From Spirochaetaceae bacterium (lineage in GTDB: Bacteria; Spirochaetota; Spirochaetia; Treponematales; Treponemataceae): DNA of 11,552 bases. The notes below the pieces were generated by a model. It did no database searches. It had not been told where the DNA came from and saw only the letters and a program-made list of their open reading frames with translations. Positions within the stretch are counted from its first letter, which is position 1. Each line of letters opens with the position of its first letter. The DNA lies in NCBI GenBank assembly GCA_031272345.1, contig JAISTZ010000142.1:1-11552 (forward strand), read 5' to 3'. A program made the position numbers and the translations under genes. Positions 1 to 7,635 of the stretch are shown one piece after another.

Positions 1-69
1 CTGACTCATATTCCATACGTGGGTATATACAAAGTTTATACTTGTGTCAAGGGATTTGAAGAAAAATGA

Positions 70-98
70 TTGACTCGGGGGCGGCGCCGGGCTAAAGT
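70..98 (+). promoter_or_regulatory. Putative sigma-70 promoter of the flavoprotein gene
   Basis: A TTGACT box (70-75, 5 of 6 to consensus) is followed after exactly 17 bases by TAAAGT (93-98, 4 of 6). Transcription would begin near 105, leaving a leader of about 18 bases before the ATG at 123. The spacer is very GC-rich. No better pair was seen in 1-122, which holds no recognisable gene. Prediction from sequence only. Confidence 0.4.
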
Positions 99-122
99 TT
101 TCCCGGGAGCAAGCAGGGAAAC

Positions 123-833
123 ATGAAGGCGCTTATTATCAACGGAAGCGGAAGGGGCACAAGGGGAATCACCCGGATGTTGCTGGACGCCTTTGCCGCG
201 GGATTGGGAGATGCGCACAGCCAGGTGAAGGCGTACACCCTGAACGAGGTGTCCATCGAACACTGTAGGTCGTGCTTTGCCTGTATGCTCACCGCGGACG
301 GGAAGTGCGTCATCCACGACGGCATGGAGCCCATCTACGGGGACCTCCGCACGTCGGACGCGCTGATCATCGGCACCCCCCTCTACACGGACACCATGTC
401 CTCCAGGACCAAGGTGTTTTTTGACCGGTGTATCGCGTCCCTCCAGCCCTTTGTGCGCCAGGACTCCCAGGGAAGAACCCGGCACCCTCCCGCGTGGCGG
501 ATGCCCAAACGGGCCGTCCTTGTTTCAACCTGCGCGTTTCCAGAGCCGGAAAATTTCAAGGTCCTCAGGGCGACCATCAGGGCCCTGTGCCGCACCTTCG
601 ATTCCGAATTTACGGCGGGGCTGTGTGTTCCCGGCTCAATCGTGCTGCAAATGGACAAGACCCTCCTGGGGCCGCACCTGGAGTTGCTGCGCCAGGCCGG
701 GAAAAAATTCGGGGACACGGGAACAATCCCCCGGGGCCTCGCCGCAAGAATCAACACGCCGGTTTTGTCCAAGGAAGCGTATCTTCGTCAATTCCAGGGC
801 TATGAGGACTGGTGCAAAAAGCACAGGAAATAG
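123..833 (+). CDS. Flavodoxin-fold NAD(P)H-dependent FMN reductase family protein, iron-sulfur flavoprotein-like
   Basis: A 236-residue cytoplasmic protein of the NADPH-dependent FMN reductase / multimeric flavodoxin family. The N-terminus has the beta strand and phosphate-binding loop for FMN (IINGSGRGTRG, residues 5-15), and residues 83-103 carry the second flavin-contacting region (IGTPLYTDTMSS, then FFDRC). Between them lies C48-x2-C51-x2-C54-x7-C62, which fits the compact CX2CX2CX4-7C motif that binds a [4Fe-4S] cluster in archaeal and bacterial iron-sulfur flavoproteins (Isf). The C-terminal half (130-236) has no family label I recognise. The family moves electrons from reduced carriers or NAD(P)H to quinones, metals or oxygen species; the substrate here is unknown. 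The gene stands alone 117 bp before htpG, with its own putative promoter. The start ATG at 123 follows an AGGGA-like site closely (CAGGGAAAC). Family assignment is firm, cluster binding is inference. Confidence 0.82.
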   Translation: MKALIINGSGRGTRGITRMLLDAFAAGLGDAHSQVKAYTLNEVSIEHCRSCFACMLTADGKCVIHDGMEPIYGDLRTSDALIIGTPLYTDTMSSRTKVFFDRCIASLQPFVRQDSQGRTRHPPAWRMPKRAVLVSTCAFPEPENFKVLRATIRALCRTFDSEFTAGLCVPGSIVLQMDKTLLGPHLELLRQAGKKFGDTGTIPRGLAARINTPVLSKEAYLRQFQGYEDWCKKHRK

Positions 834-892
834 ACGCACGATGAAAAATTCGGCGCGTTTCATCGCCCCGATAGTCCCCGGGCAAAAATTTC

Positions 893-921
893 TTGCCGCC
901 CGCTGGTTTTTTGAGTACATT
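893..921 (+). promoter_or_regulatory. Putative promoter of htpG
   Basis: TTGCCG (893-898) and TACATT (916-921), each 4 of 6 to the sigma-70 consensus, are spaced by 17 bases and would start a short leader near 928. No CIRCE element (TTAGCACTC-N9-GAGTGCTAA) was found, so HrcA control is not supported here. An imperfect 17-base palindrome (881-897) overlaps the -35 box. Confidence 0.33.
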
Positions 922-936
922 TAAAGTAGCAAAACC

Positions 937-942
937 AAGGAG
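937..942 (+). promoter_or_regulatory. Ribosome binding site of htpG
   Basis: AAGGAG lies 8 bases before the ATG at 951, a strong Shine-Dalgarno match that fixes the htpG start. Confidence 0.8.
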
Positions 943-950
943 CGGAACCT

Positions 951-2936
951 ATGGCAACCTATGAATTTCAAACAGAGGTGAATCAACTTTTGCAGTTGAT
1001 TATTCACTCCCTTTATTCAAATAAGGACATCTTCCTGCGGGAAATCGTCTCCAACGCATCGGACGCCCTGGACAAACTCAAATACCTCACCCTGTCGGAC
1101 GAGGCGTACAAGGGCGTGTCCTTCGACCCGCGTATCGACATCCTCTTTGACGAAAAGAAAAAGACCATCACCGTCAGGGACACGGGACTCGGCATGAACG
1201 ACGCGGATTTGAGCGAGAACCTGGGCACCATTGCCCGGAGCGGCACAAAGCGCTTCCTGGAGCAGCTCAAGAATGACGCAAAAAAGGAGTCCCTCCTCAT
1301 TGGGCAGTTCGGCGTGGGGTTCTATTCCGCCTTCATGGCCGCGGAAAAAATCGACGTGTTCACCAGAAAGGCGGGGGATTCGCGGATTTGGCGCTGGACC
1401 AGCAAGGGCACGGATTCCTACGAAATCGACCCGGTGCAGGAGGACAGCAAGGACGCAAAGGAGTCCGGCTTTGACGCGGAAGGCTCCCACGGCGCGGCGG
1501 TCATCATGCACCTGAACAAGGACAGCCAGGACTACGCGAGCCGCTGGAAGATAGAAGATTTGGTCAAGAAATACTCGGACCACATCGCCTTCCCGATTTT
1601 TCTTCACTACGAGCAAAAAAAATATGACGACAAGGGCAAGGAGACGGGCAGCGAGAACAGGGTTGACCAAATCAACAGCGCCAGCGCCCTGTGGAAGCGC
1701 CCAAAGTCGGAGCTAAAAGACGAGGACTACACGGGGTTCTACAAGAGCCTCTCCCACGATTCAGACGACCCCATCCTCTACGTGCACACCCACGCCGAGG
1801 GCGCCCAGGAATACACCACCCTGTTCTACGTGCCCGCCCGCGCCCCCTTCGACCTGTACCAGGCGGACTACAAGAGCGGAGTCAAGCTGTATGTCAAGCG
1901 GGTGTTCATCACCGATGACGACCGGGAACTGCTCCCGGCGTACCTGCGGTTTGTCCGGGGCATCATCGACTCCGAGGATCTGCCCCTGAACGTGAGCCGG
2001 GAGATTCTGCAACAGAACCGTATCCTGGAGACCATCAAAACCCAGTCGGTCAAAAAGCTCCTGGGTGAATTCAAGAAACTCGGCAAGGCCGCGGACGAGG
2101 CCGCCGCAAAGTCAAAAAAAGAGGGCGAAGACAAGCTCTCGGAGGACGAAAAGAAAACAATCGAGCGGTGGCGCACCTTTGTGAAGGAATTCAACCGGCC
2201 CATGAAGGAGGGCCTCTACGGGGACTTTTTGAACCGCGCGGAGATTGCGGACATCGTGCGGTTCAAGAGCACCGCCGAGGAAGGCTCCGGGGACAACTGG
2301 ACCACCCTGGCGGATTATGTGCAGCGGATGCAAAGCGGACAGAAGAGCATCTACTACATCACCGGCAGCGACGAGGCGAACCTGCGGAAGTCCCCGCTCC
2401 TGGAAGCGTACCGGGCCAAAAATTTCGAGGTGCTCATCCTGGGTGACGAAATTGACGACATCGTGATTCCCGCTTATGGCAAATACAAGGACTTCGAGCT
2501 CAAGGCCGTGAACCGCGCCGGGAGCGATGAGGAACTTGGGGTCGACAAAAAAGAGGCGGAGAAAAAAGAGGAAGCCTTCAAGCCGGTGGCGGAAAAAATC
2601 AAGGCCGCCCTGGGAGATCGGGTAAAGGACGTGCAGCTTTCCAAGCGGCTCTCGGACTCGCCTGCGTGCATCGTGGTGGACGAAAACGACCCGTCCCTCC
2701 AGATGGAGCGCATGATGAAGGCCCTGGGTCAGCCGGGACTGGCGGAGGTAAAGCCGATTCTGGAGGTGAACGGGGATCACCCCCTGGTTGCGTCCTTGCG
2801 GGACTGCGCGGACGAGGGCCGCATCGCGGACGTTTCCTGTGTACTCCTTGACCAGGCCCTGCTCGTGGAGGGGGTTACGCTGAAGGACCCCGCGGACTTT
2901 GTGTCCCGGCTGAACCGGCTCCTGTCCCCGGCATAA
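951..2936 (+). CDS. htpG: Molecular chaperone HtpG (bacterial Hsp90)
   Basis: A 661-residue cytosolic ATP-dependent chaperone that helps late folding of client proteins, usually with DnaK. The GHKL ATPase domain shows E31 and N35 (REIVSNASDALDKL, 30-43) for ATP hydrolysis and Mg binding, D77-TGLGM, and the lid/glycine motif GQFGVGFYSAF (118-128). The middle domain carries LPLNVSREILQ with R350, equivalent to the catalytic arginine of Escherichia coli HtpG (R336). The C-terminal dimerisation domain includes the conserved DSPACIVV...MERMMKA block (about 569-592). There is no MEEVD tail, as expected for bacteria. It is somewhat longer than the 624-residue E. coli protein; part of the excess is a Lys/Glu/Ala-rich segment near 376-403 and charged stretches near 525-545. 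The gene is monocistronic by layout and convergent with the minus-strand unit to its right. Identification is certain. Confidence 0.98.
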   Translation: MATYEFQTEVNQLLQLIIHSLYSNKDIFLREIVSNASDALDKLKYLTLSDEAYKGVSFDPRIDILFDEKKKTITVRDTGLGMNDADLSENLGTIARSGTKRFLEQLKNDAKKESLLIGQFGVGFYSAFMAAEKIDVFTRKAGDSRIWRWTSKGTDSYEIDPVQEDSKDAKESGFDAEGSHGAAVIMHLNKDSQDYASRWKIEDLVKKYSDHIAFPIFLHYEQKKYDDKGKETGSENRVDQINSASALWKRPKSELKDEDYTGFYKSLSHDSDDPILYVHTHAEGAQEYTTLFYVPARAPFDLYQADYKSGVKLYVKRVFITDDDRELLPAYLRFVRGIIDSEDLPLNVSREILQQNRILETIKTQSVKKLLGEFKKLGKAADEAAAKSKKEGEDKLSEDEKKTIERWRTFVKEFNRPMKEGLYGDFLNRAEIADIVRFKSTAEEGSGDNWTTLADYVQRMQSGQKSIYYITGSDEANLRKSPLLEAYRAKNFEVLILGDEIDDIVIPAYGKYKDFELKAVNRAGSDEELGVDKKEAEKKEEAFKPVAEKIKAALGDRVKDVQLSKRLSDSPACIVVDENDPSLQMERMMKALGQPGLAEVKPILEVNGDHPLVASLRDCADEGRIADVSCVLLDQALLVEGVTLKDPADFVSRLNRLLSPA

Positions 2937-2937
2937 A

Positions 2938-2955
2938 GCGCCGTGAACCGGCCGC
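2938..2955. terminator. Weak hairpin in the htpG / PAP2 convergent junction
   Basis: GCGCCG (2938-2943) can pair with CGGC-C-GC (2949-2955) around a TGAAC loop, with one bulged C. On the plus strand no T-run follows. On the minus strand it is followed by TTTAT, so it is slightly more terminator-like for the long operon, whose last stop is at 2989. It sits in the 52-bp junction 2937-2988, where both transcripts must end. Weak evidence; factor-dependent termination is equally possible. Confidence 0.25.
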
Positions 2956-2988
2956 GCCTAAGGAAGCACTGAAAAAGTCATCGTGTCC

Positions 2989-3819
2989 CTAAAGCCACAG
3001 CCCGGCGCTCACCACCCCGGGCAACACCGAGAAGGACAGCCTGTGTTCCTGCCGCCGGTTTAAGGGCGAGCTATCGGCCCGGTGCAGGAGGGGTGTTACA
3101 ACACCGGCCGCGCTGCCGATGAGGGCTCCGATGAGCACATCCGACAAAAAATGCTGCCCCGCCAAAATCCGGGCCGCGCCTGTTGCGGCGGCAAGGGAAA
3201 AGCTCCCGGCGATTACGGGAATTTTCCAGGGGGAATCCGCAAAATACGCGCAAAAAACCGTGCTCACAAAGGCCGCGCCGTTAAAGGCCATGGTTGTGTG
3301 ACCGGAAAAAAATGACGCGGCAAAATCATCGTCCTCCAGGGCGTCTCCGGGTCTGCCGGAAAAATAATTGTAGGGCCGGTAGCGCACCGCGAGGGCCTTG
3401 GCGAGCTCCTTGGCCCCATACGCCAGGGCTGCGGATTCCAGGTACATGACGCCGATGGTGAGCCAGTCGTCCCTGGGGGCGGAGAGGAGGAGGGCGGGCG
3501 CAAGAATCGCCGTCCACTGGAGCGCCTCCGAGGTTATATCCGCCGGACGGCTATACCCCAGGGCACACCAGCGGTCAAAGGAATTCACCCTGTCAAGTTC
3601 AAAGGAAGCGGGAGGCGTCACCTCCGGGCGGAAATGCTTGCCCAGGAGGGCCCCGCCGTTCAAGACCAGGGCAGTGGAACCCAGGAGGATGTCCGGGAGG
3701 GGCGAGAGCTCGTACACCTCCCGGCTGCCCAGGACCCAACCGGGCATATCGGCCCATGCGCCCCCTCCGGCCAGGAGGAGCGCGGCGCACAGGGCGCGGA
3801 CGGTCGCGCTAGTCTTCAT
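2989..3819 (-). CDS. Exported/membrane PAP2-family phosphatase
   Basis: A 276-residue member of the type 2 phosphatidic acid phosphatase superfamily. These remove phosphate from phosphatidate, undecaprenyl pyrophosphate or similar lipid phosphates at the outer face of the inner membrane. All three signature parts are present: K141-x6-R148-P149; S172-G173-H174 (preceded by Phe, giving FSGH rather than PSGH); and R217-x5-H223-x3-D227, with the two catalytic histidines and their aspartate intact. The N-terminus from ATG 3819 is a signal peptide (cationic start, hydrophobic core, AWA-D cleavage near 23/24), and several hydrophobic segments follow. The frame stays open upstream to 3855, but the signal peptide supports the 3819 start. 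It overlaps the end of the glycosylase gene by 11 bp and is the last gene of the unit. The substrate cannot be told from sequence. Confidence 0.88.
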   Translation of the reverse strand: MKTSATVRALCAALLLAGGGAWADMPGWVLGSREVYELSPLPDILLGSTALVLNGGALLGKHFRPEVTPPASFELDRVNSFDRWCALGYSRPADITSEALQWTAILAPALLLSAPRDDWLTIGVMYLESAALAYGAKELAKALAVRYRPYNYFSGRPGDALEDDDFAASFFSGHTTMAFNGAAFVSTVFCAYFADSPWKIPVIAGSFSLAAATGAARILAGQHFLSDVLIGALIGSAAGVVTPLLHRADSSPLNRRQEHRLSFSVLPGVVSAGLWL

Positions 3820-4315
3820 ACACCATACCTGTACGCAGGACCATAAAAAAGTCAATAAGCGTGTTCAGGGGATACCTGGGCATATACTCCGGGCTGGTGG
3901 AGGGCAGCTTGATTGCGTCGATATTGGTCTGCTTTTTAGCCAACAAGTTGTAGAGCTTATAAGCTTTATCGCCAACGGTGAAAATTTTGGTGATGGGCGC
4001 CTCCCTCAGGATGACGGAAAAGTCGTGCGCCACGGGCTTTTTGATGGAATTTTCGTCCCCGTCATTCATGTCGCAGGATTCGAGCACATTCCAGAGGGCG
4101 ATGCCGTGTTTGAGCACGAGCCGGGTCTTGTCTTCGGTGGAAAAGGGCAGCGGTTCATCGAACACGGCGGACAACACCTGCCAAAACCGGTCCCTGGGGT
4201 GTTCATAGTAAAAGTTTTTCTCCCTGGAGATGGGGGAAGGGATTGCGTTCAACACCAGCATTGTACATTCGTTGTTATAGATCGCTTCGAGCGTGTGGGT
4301 GACGTGGTCCAACAT
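3809..4315 (-). CDS. DNA-deoxyinosine / uracil glycosylase-like protein (UDG superfamily, family 6 type)
   Basis: A 168-residue protein resembling bacterial DNA-deoxyinosine glycosylases, which excise hypoxanthine or uracil from deaminated DNA and start base excision repair. Recognisable blocks are IPSPISREKNFYYEHP followed by RDRFW (25-45), GIALWNVLESCD (71-82), the HDF after a KKP segment (92-99), FTVGDKAYKLY (112-122) and LPSTSPEY (137-144); related proteins have PS..SRE..FYY.HP.NRFW and LPSTSP in the same order. The usual G-T/S before the first Pro is replaced by N23-A24, which may alter activity. The start at 4315 is chosen because AGGAG lies 8 bases upstream (4324-4328) and the N-terminus then fits the family. 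A start at 4366 would add 17 residues with no family support. It begins inside trmH (41-bp overlap) and ends inside the PAP2 gene start. Family good, exact substrate uncertain. Confidence 0.8.
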   Translation of the reverse strand: MLDHVTHTLEAIYNNECTMLVLNAIPSPISREKNFYYEHPRDRFWQVLSAVFDEPLPFSTEDKTRLVLKHGIALWNVLESCDMNDGDENSIKKPVAHDFSVILREAPITKIFTVGDKAYKLYNLLAKKQTNIDAIKLPSTSPEYMPRYPLNTLIDFFMVLRTGMVYED

Positions 4316-5066
4316 ATTTCTCTCTCCTACATTCGTTGAGAAGCACCGCCGCGGCTTGGGCGACATTCAGGCTCTCAATCCTCGTCCGATTCCCAGGAAA
4401 AACCGTTACGATGGTGTCACACTGTTTTTCAACCTCAACGGTTAATCCGCTTTCTTCGTTCCCCAAAATTAAAAAAGCGGGCCGGTCTTTTGTCAAGTCC
4501 CCCAGGCGGCTGGCGGGAATTTTTCCTCTGGAGCTGGCTCCGATGCGGAACATCTTGCCCTGGGCGCTCTGCAACATGCCGGCGATGGATGCGGCGGCAA
4601 CGACGTCCACGTATTCCATGCCCCCTTCGGCAACACGGTAGGCGCTCGTGGTGATGTAGGGCCGGTCAGCCTCAATCACGATGTACTTCCACCCGAAGAA
4701 GGCCGCGCTTCGGACAATGGCGCCGAAGTTGTTCGCGTTGCCCACGTTGTCCAGCACGAGGACCTTCTCGCCCCGGTCGGACCACTCGTTGATGTAATCG
4801 GAATCGACCACCGGCACGATGGGGGTTCGTATCATCGCCACGACCCCCTGGTGGTGGAGGGTGCCGCAGAGTTTTGCCAGTTCCTCATTGGGGATGCAGT
4901 TGTAGGGCGTCCGGTTTGCAGCCAGGGCCCTGCACAGGCCCCCAAAAAGCGGCGCCCGCTCGGTGTTGAAATAGAGGCGGGAAATGCGCTCCGCTCCGGT
5001 TCGTTCTATCGCTTTAACCGCGTTCATGCCGCAGACGGCAAGCTCCCCGGTCAATTTGTTTTTCAC
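4275..5066 (-). CDS. TrmH/SpoU-family RNA 2'-O-ribose methyltransferase
   Basis: A 263-residue SPOUT-class methyltransferase that would transfer a methyl group from S-adenosylmethionine to a ribose 2'-OH of tRNA or rRNA. The N-terminal third is the SpoU substrate-binding domain, ending in LHHQGVVA (70-77). The knotted catalytic domain has motif 1 with N113, G115, A116 and R119 (NNFGAIVRSAAFFG), motif 2 LILGNEESGL (199-208) and motif 3 IESLNVAQAAAVLL (230-243). The overall form is like the two-domain RlmB/YfiF group rather than plain TrmH, but the target nucleotide cannot be named. The start is GTG at 5066, backed by CGGAG 7 bases upstream (5074-5078); an ATG at 5073-5071 is out of frame. It lies 15 bp after the immunophilin gene and overlaps the glycosylase by 41 bp. 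Confidence 0.92.
   Translation of the reverse strand: MKNKLTGELAVCGMNAVKAIERTGAERISRLYFNTERAPLFGGLCRALAANRTPYNCIPNEELAKLCGTLHHQGVVAMIRTPIVPVVDSDYINEWSDRGEKVLVLDNVGNANNFGAIVRSAAFFGWKYIVIEADRPYITTSAYRVAEGGMEYVDVVAAASIAGMLQSAQGKMFRIGASSRGKIPASRLGDLTKDRPAFLILGNEESGLTVEVEKQCDTIVTVFPGNRTRIESLNVAQAAAVLLNECRREKYVGPRHPHARSDL
4324..4328 (-). promoter_or_regulatory. Ribosome binding site of the glycosylase gene, inside trmH
   Basis: On the minus strand AGGAG is placed 8 bases before the ATG at 4315. It lies within the coding sequence of trmH, so this gene can be reinitiated by ribosomes translating trmH. It decides the start in favour of 4315 over 4366. Confidence 0.65.
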
Positions 5067-5073
5067 CGCACAT

Positions 5074-5078
5074 CTCCG
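5074..5078 (-). promoter_or_regulatory. Ribosome binding site of trmH-like gene (GTG start)
   Basis: CGGAG on the minus strand sits 7 bases before GTG at 5066. This supports the GTG start although an out-of-frame ATG lies between the site and the start. Confidence 0.55.
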
Positions 5079-5081
5079 GGG

Positions 5082-6118
<1,037 letters not shown>

Positions 6119-6119
<1 letters not shown>

Positions 6120-6925
6120 TATCCACCTCGTTTTGTATACCTGTCGTTGAACCATCCCGCAAGGGCTTCGGCCCTGGCGACAAAGGATTTTATCATTGTG
6201 TTTTCGATGAGGGGCGATGAGGGGAACAGGGATTGCACCAGCACGTACATGAGAAAATCCGCGCCCACATCGGCCACCACAACGTGGGTACTCAGGTCAC
6301 CCTCTTTTATTACGGGAATAAACGTAAATTTTATGGGGTCTACGTTTTTATACGTAATCGACAGCTCCCCTTCGGTCCGGGCAAAGCTGATGGTGTACAC
6401 ACATGTACCCAGGGAATTGTCCCGCTGGAAAAAGTAGTACCCCTGGCCCTGGACCGGGCGGGCGATGTCCGGAATCCGCGTTCTGGATGACGGATTGTCT
6501 ATCATGTAACACGCCGTGTAGAGGGTCTCGGTTTTGCGCCTGGTGTTGGAATAATACTGGACCCCCTCCATGGTGGAAATCCCCTGGATCACCTCCGCGG
6601 CCTGCTCCATGCCGTCGGACTGGGTCTTTTTGGGGAACAGGAAGAGCAATTCCCCGATAAACACGGGCGGTTTCTGCCGGTTCCACACCCGGGCCGCGTC
6701 CTGCCCCAGGGGCGTCCTGGGGGCATAGAACAGCGCCGGGGTTTTTTCCCTGTAGCTGGTCCTGTAGAGCTTCCGCGCCTGGAGCAGCTCCCCGGCCACG
6801 GACGGGCCCAGGGCCTCCTCCAGGGCAAACACCGGGGCGGCCCGCTCCGACGGGGCGGCAAATCCCGGCGCAAGGGCCAGGAGGCCCCAGAGGAACAGGA
6901 CTCCCCCCGCCGCTGTGCGCTTCAT
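6119..6925 (-). CDS. Exported protein of unknown function (possibly DUF6675-like)
   Basis: A 268-residue protein with a clear N-terminal signal peptide (MKR, then GGVLFLWGLLALAPGFA, cleavage near 23/24), so it probably acts in the periplasm or outer membrane. There is no lipobox and no internal membrane helix that I can defend. The mature part is mixed alpha/beta in look, with two cysteines (C139, C175) that could pair, a segment around 95-160 (LFLFPKKTQ, YYSNTRRKTETLYTACYMI) and a C-terminal region (218-262, ADVGADFLMYVLVQSLF, then FVARAEALAGWFNDRY). I do not recognise a catalytic motif. It resembles conserved treponemal hypothetical proteins; the DUF6675 label is recalled tentatively, not searched. 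Its ATG overlaps the jag stop (ATGA), AAGGG lies 8 bases upstream, and its stop overlaps the start of the immunophilin, so the three are translationally coupled. An envelope role is inference from the signal peptide and neighbours. Confidence 0.85.
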
Positions 6926-7620
6926 CGGCCGATGCCCTTGTAGATGACCCGCACCTGCTTGTAGAGTCCCTCCCCTTCGCTCTTTGTCTCCACATCCCCG
7001 ATGTCGTTCAGGGTGGTGTGAATGAGCCGCCGCTCAAAGGGATTCATCGGCTCAAGGAGGACCGACCCCCCGGAGGTGCGCACCCGGTCGGCGGTGGTAT
7101 AGGCCAGGCGGACCAGGGATTCCTCCCGCCGGATGCGGTAGTTTTCCGTGTCCAGGATGACCCGAAGGTCTTCCCGGCCCAGTTTTCCGGCATACACGTT
7201 GGTTAAAAGCTGCAAGGCGTCCAGGTTTTTGCCCTTGCGCCCAATGAGAATCGATGAGCTGGGGGAAACCAGCCTGACGCCGATTTTGTTTTCCTCCCGG
7301 AACATGATTTCCGCCGTCACTTCGTAGCCCATTTTCCGCACCACCGAGGCGATGAACTCGATGATTTTTTGCTCAAATTCATCCTTGGGGATGGGGTCCG
7401 CAAAGAGACGGCGCTCGGGCATTTTTTCTTCGTACCCGGAGTCAGGGATTTCCGGCTCTTCGTCGGTGTGTACCCGGATTTTTACGTACCCCTTCTTGAA
7501 GATGCTGTTCTTTTGGGCTTCGATTATTTCTACATCAAACTGGTCCTTTTCCAGACCCAGCTCTGCGGTTGCCATCTCGATGGCTTCCCGTTCTGTTTTT
7601 GCTTCGTATTCATATACCAT
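6922..7620 (-). CDS. jag: RNA-binding protein Jag / KhpB
   Basis: A 232-residue cytoplasmic RNA-binding protein. The Jag N-terminal domain occupies about 1-52 (EYEAKTEREAIEMA, then KKGYVKIRV). A type II KH domain lies at about 85-160 with the GRKG loop at 127-130 (ILIGRKGKNLDALQ). An R3H domain lies at about 165-228 with R197-x3-H201 (NPFERRLIH). In Gram-positive bacteria the protein, also called KhpB or EloR, binds many RNAs with KhpA and influences cell elongation and division; the role in spirochaetes is not established. It follows yidC by 15 bp, the usual place for jag, and has AAGGAG (7628-7633) 7 bases before its ATG. The linker between the first two domains (52-78) is acidic. Order, domains and length fit the family. 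Confidence 0.95.
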   Translation of the reverse strand: MVYEYEAKTEREAIEMATAELGLEKDQFDVEIIEAQKNSIFKKGYVKIRVHTDEEPEIPDSGYEEKMPERRLFADPIPKDEFEQKIIEFIASVVRKMGYEVTAEIMFREENKIGVRLVSPSSSILIGRKGKNLDALQLLTNVYAGKLGREDLRVILDTENYRIRREESLVRLAYTTADRVRTSGGSVLLEPMNPFERRLIHTTLNDIGDVETKSEGEGLYKQVRVIYKGIGR

Positions 7621-7635
7621 GGCGTTGCTCCTTTG

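Noticed and set aside
30..48. Dyad-like ACAAAG...CTTGT near the left edge
   Set aside because: The arms match imperfectly and the stretch is short and AT-rich; not distinguishable from chance.
834..950. CIRCE or other known heat-shock operator before htpG
   Set aside because: No TTAGCACTC-N9-GAGTGCTAA or close variant is present.
1017..1670. 217-codon minus-strand frame inside htpG
   Set aside because: Antisense to the htpG ATPase domain with no domain pattern of its own.
3398..4339. 313-codon plus-strand frame opposite the PAP2 and glycosylase genes
   Set aside because: Antisense shadow; both minus-strand genes have intact family motifs.
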